From IMG/VR virus record IMGVR_UViG_3300018039_000032, positions 1 to 21,577 of that record: a stretch of DNA of 21,577 bases; one strand, 5' to 3'. Source of the DNA: a virus. The notes beneath the pieces were generated by a model, which had not been told where the DNA came from, searched no databases, and saw only the letters and a program-made list of their open reading frames with translations. This document shows positions 20,618 through 21,577 of this stretch, in pieces. Every line of letters begins with the position of its first letter. The first letter of the stretch is position 1. The position numbers and the translations under genes are program-made.

Positions 20618-21012
20618 TACGCTGCCTCTTTGTCCAAGGAATATTCGACGGGTTTGAAGCAAGGGAACTCGTCACCGTAAAGATCGGCGACCAACCACTC
20701 ATTTGTCTGTGAGTCGTAAAGATAAAGATATTCAGCACCAAAATAATCACCAGCATCAGCTAGGTAAGAATTTCGATCCGAATATTGTTCTGGGAATTGA
20801 TTTTTGTGGACCGCTTTTTCCAGGTCCTCGTATAGGTTTTCAGTCAAACCTGACAGATAACCAGCATTGGCAACTGCCTCAGCATCATATGATTCGCTGT
20901 AATTGCGAACCAACAATTTACCATTATAAGAAACGTAACCGTCGTAGTGGCAATAAGTCGCCGTTACAGTTCCGTCAGCCTTTTCATAAGCAATCATTGA
21001 TGCAGTACCCAT
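20617..21012 (-). CDS. Conserved phage/plasmid protein with YCHxDGY motif, 131 aa
   Basis: The N-terminus MGTASMIAYEKADGTVTATY followed by CHYDGYVSYNGKLL is the start of a family seen in many phages and plasmids ('DGTV...YCHWDGY'). The C-terminal half contains EYLYLYDSQTNEWLVADLYG. Function unknown; no membrane segment. ATG 21012 follows CGGAG by 8 nt; the in-frame GTG at 21033 is not used. Its own promoter lies at 21045-21073. Confidence 0.88.
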   Translation of the reverse strand: MGTASMIAYEKADGTVTATYCHYDGYVSYNGKLLVRNYSESYDAEAVANAGYLSGLTENLYEDLEKAVHKNQFPEQYSDRNSYLADAGDYFGAEYLYLYDSQTNEWLVADLYGDEFPCFKPVEYSLDKEAA

Positions 21013-21044
21013 AATGTATCTCCGTTTTTTCACCTTATAGTACT

Positions 21045-21073
21045 AATATAATACATTAAAAGCAAAATGTCAA
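21045..21073 (-). promoter_or_regulatory. Sigma70-type promoter with upstream A-tracts, for the YCHxDGY gene
   Basis: Minus strand: TTGACA, 17-bp spacer starting TTTTGCTTTT, TATATT. A-tracts at 21087-21094 and 21097-21104 lie one helical turn apart, with further A/T-rich sequence behind. The leader to ATG 21012 is about 26 nt. Confidence 0.83.
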
Positions 21074-21103
21074 CACGTTGGAACGATTTTTTTTAATTTT
21101 TTT

Positions 21104-21355
21104 TCAAATATTTTCAAATTCATTTTTGTGTGTCTTTTCAAGGGTATATGCCCCTTCTGGTAGTTTCCACGCTTCCATCATTTTTAAATACATTTCTGGC
21201 TTCATCGTGACCACATCAAACATCTGGGTCTTTTCGTTCCACTGTCTGATATGGCAATATTCGTCATAAAGAAGTATACCGACATCCTCTAATTCTCCAG
21301 AGGCGTCTAATATTGTTATTAGGGTTTCATCCCCGTCCATTTCTATGGTAAACAT
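21104..21355 (-). CDS. Conserved phage protein, 83 aa, unknown function
   Basis: Begins MFTIEMDGDETLITILDASG, followed by EDVGILLYDEYCHIRQWNEK and MKPEMYLKMMEAWKLPEGAY. The pattern 'MF.IE.DGDET...LD..G..EDV......IRQWNE...D...L.P.M' recurs in small proteins of T4-like marine phages. Soluble and acidic. ATG 21355 directly follows the upstream stop and has AAAGGA 4 nt ahead. Its stop codon region runs into the A-tracts of the next promoter. Confidence 0.87.
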   Translation of the reverse strand: MFTIEMDGDETLITILDASGELEDVGILLYDEYCHIRQWNEKTQMFDVVTMKPEMYLKMMEAWKLPEGAYTLEKTHKNEFENI

Positions 21356-21577
21356 TCATCCTTTCCCCTTATACCACTTTTCGTACACATACTTTATTTT
21401 ATGCTTTTCTGGGTGTCTGTGTATCCACTGGCCCGTGGAAGGATCAAAATTTTTCTTAAACCAATTATCTAATTTTCTGTTTCCTGTTTTAACATCAAGA
21501 TTTACGGTTTTACATTTTTCGTCAAACTCATGATCTGACATAATGCTGTCATTTTCAACCTCATAGGCATATGCTGC
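21356..21577 (-). CDS. Hypothetical phage protein, possibly 5' partial
   Basis: The frame is open from the right edge to the stop at 21356. It contains CKTVNLDVKTGNRKLDNWFK, NFDPSTGQWIHRHPEKHKIK and YVYEKWYKGKG: a basic C-terminal half with His, Trp and Lys, suggesting nucleic-acid contact. ATG 21541 could start a 61-residue protein, but no clear ribosome-binding site precedes it, while nearly all neighbours have one. I therefore treat it as continuing beyond the window, with ATG 21541 as the alternative. Function not recognised. Confidence 0.65.
   Translation of the reverse strand, partial: AAYAYEVENDSIMSDHEFDEKCKTVNLDVKTGNRKLDNWFKKNFDPSTGQWIHRHPEKHKIKYVYEKWYKGKG

Overview
This window looks like part of the genome of a T4-type myovirus, probably a marine phage of a Gram-negative host. 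The left 10 kb carries, on the plus strand, the T4 morphogenesis order: large terminase (17, 5' end cut off), tail sheath (18), tail tube (19), portal (20), a prohead-core-type protein in the place of T4 67/68, prohead protease (21), scaffold (22) and major capsid protein (23). Five intergenic starts of this block, plus a sixth overlapping the sheath stop codon, carry NATAAATA octamers, the late-promoter motif of T4 (TATAAATA) and of T4-like cyanophages. The block ends in a UUCG-capped intrinsic terminator behind three tandem stop codons. I cannot name the host. The promoters used by the other strand are ordinary TTGACA/TATAAT-like sites.

The right 11.5 kb is entirely on the minus strand and holds about 32 mostly small, tightly packed genes, often joined by ATGA, TAATG or GTGA overlaps. 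Five similar promoter cassettes start transcription: a TTGACA-like -35, a 15-17 bp spacer, a TATATT-like -10 usually with an upstream TG, and in four cases A-tracts upstream. They lie before the genes starting at 21012, 20362, 14647, 14304 and 10147. Most products are conserved phage proteins of unknown function. Recognisable ones are a DUF932 (TIGR03299-type) phage/plasmid protein, a HNK-1-type sulfotransferase, a compact serine hydroxymethyltransferase (GlyA), a GNAT-like acetyltransferase, an AbrB-type DNA-binding protein, a DsbA-like double-stranded-DNA-binding protein, and at least six short membrane or secreted proteins.

Five short genes were found by reading the sequence between and across the larger ones: 9974-10147, 10218-10373, 10370-10456, 12313-12489 and 19269-19406. 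Many starts were moved downstream of the longest reading frame to the codon that follows a visible ribosome-binding site. Two important genes need a TTG start (portal, sulfotransferase) and one a GTG start.

Together the window joins a late virion-building block, read toward the right, to a convergent block of probably early/middle host-interaction and metabolism genes. The most interesting points are: a structural protein whose modules are separated by candidate gp21 cleavage sites, the repeated promoter-leader cassette, a small enzyme neighbourhood (sulfotransferase, SHMT, GNAT-like) in one transcription unit, and a perfect hairpin inside a 45-codon membrane gene.
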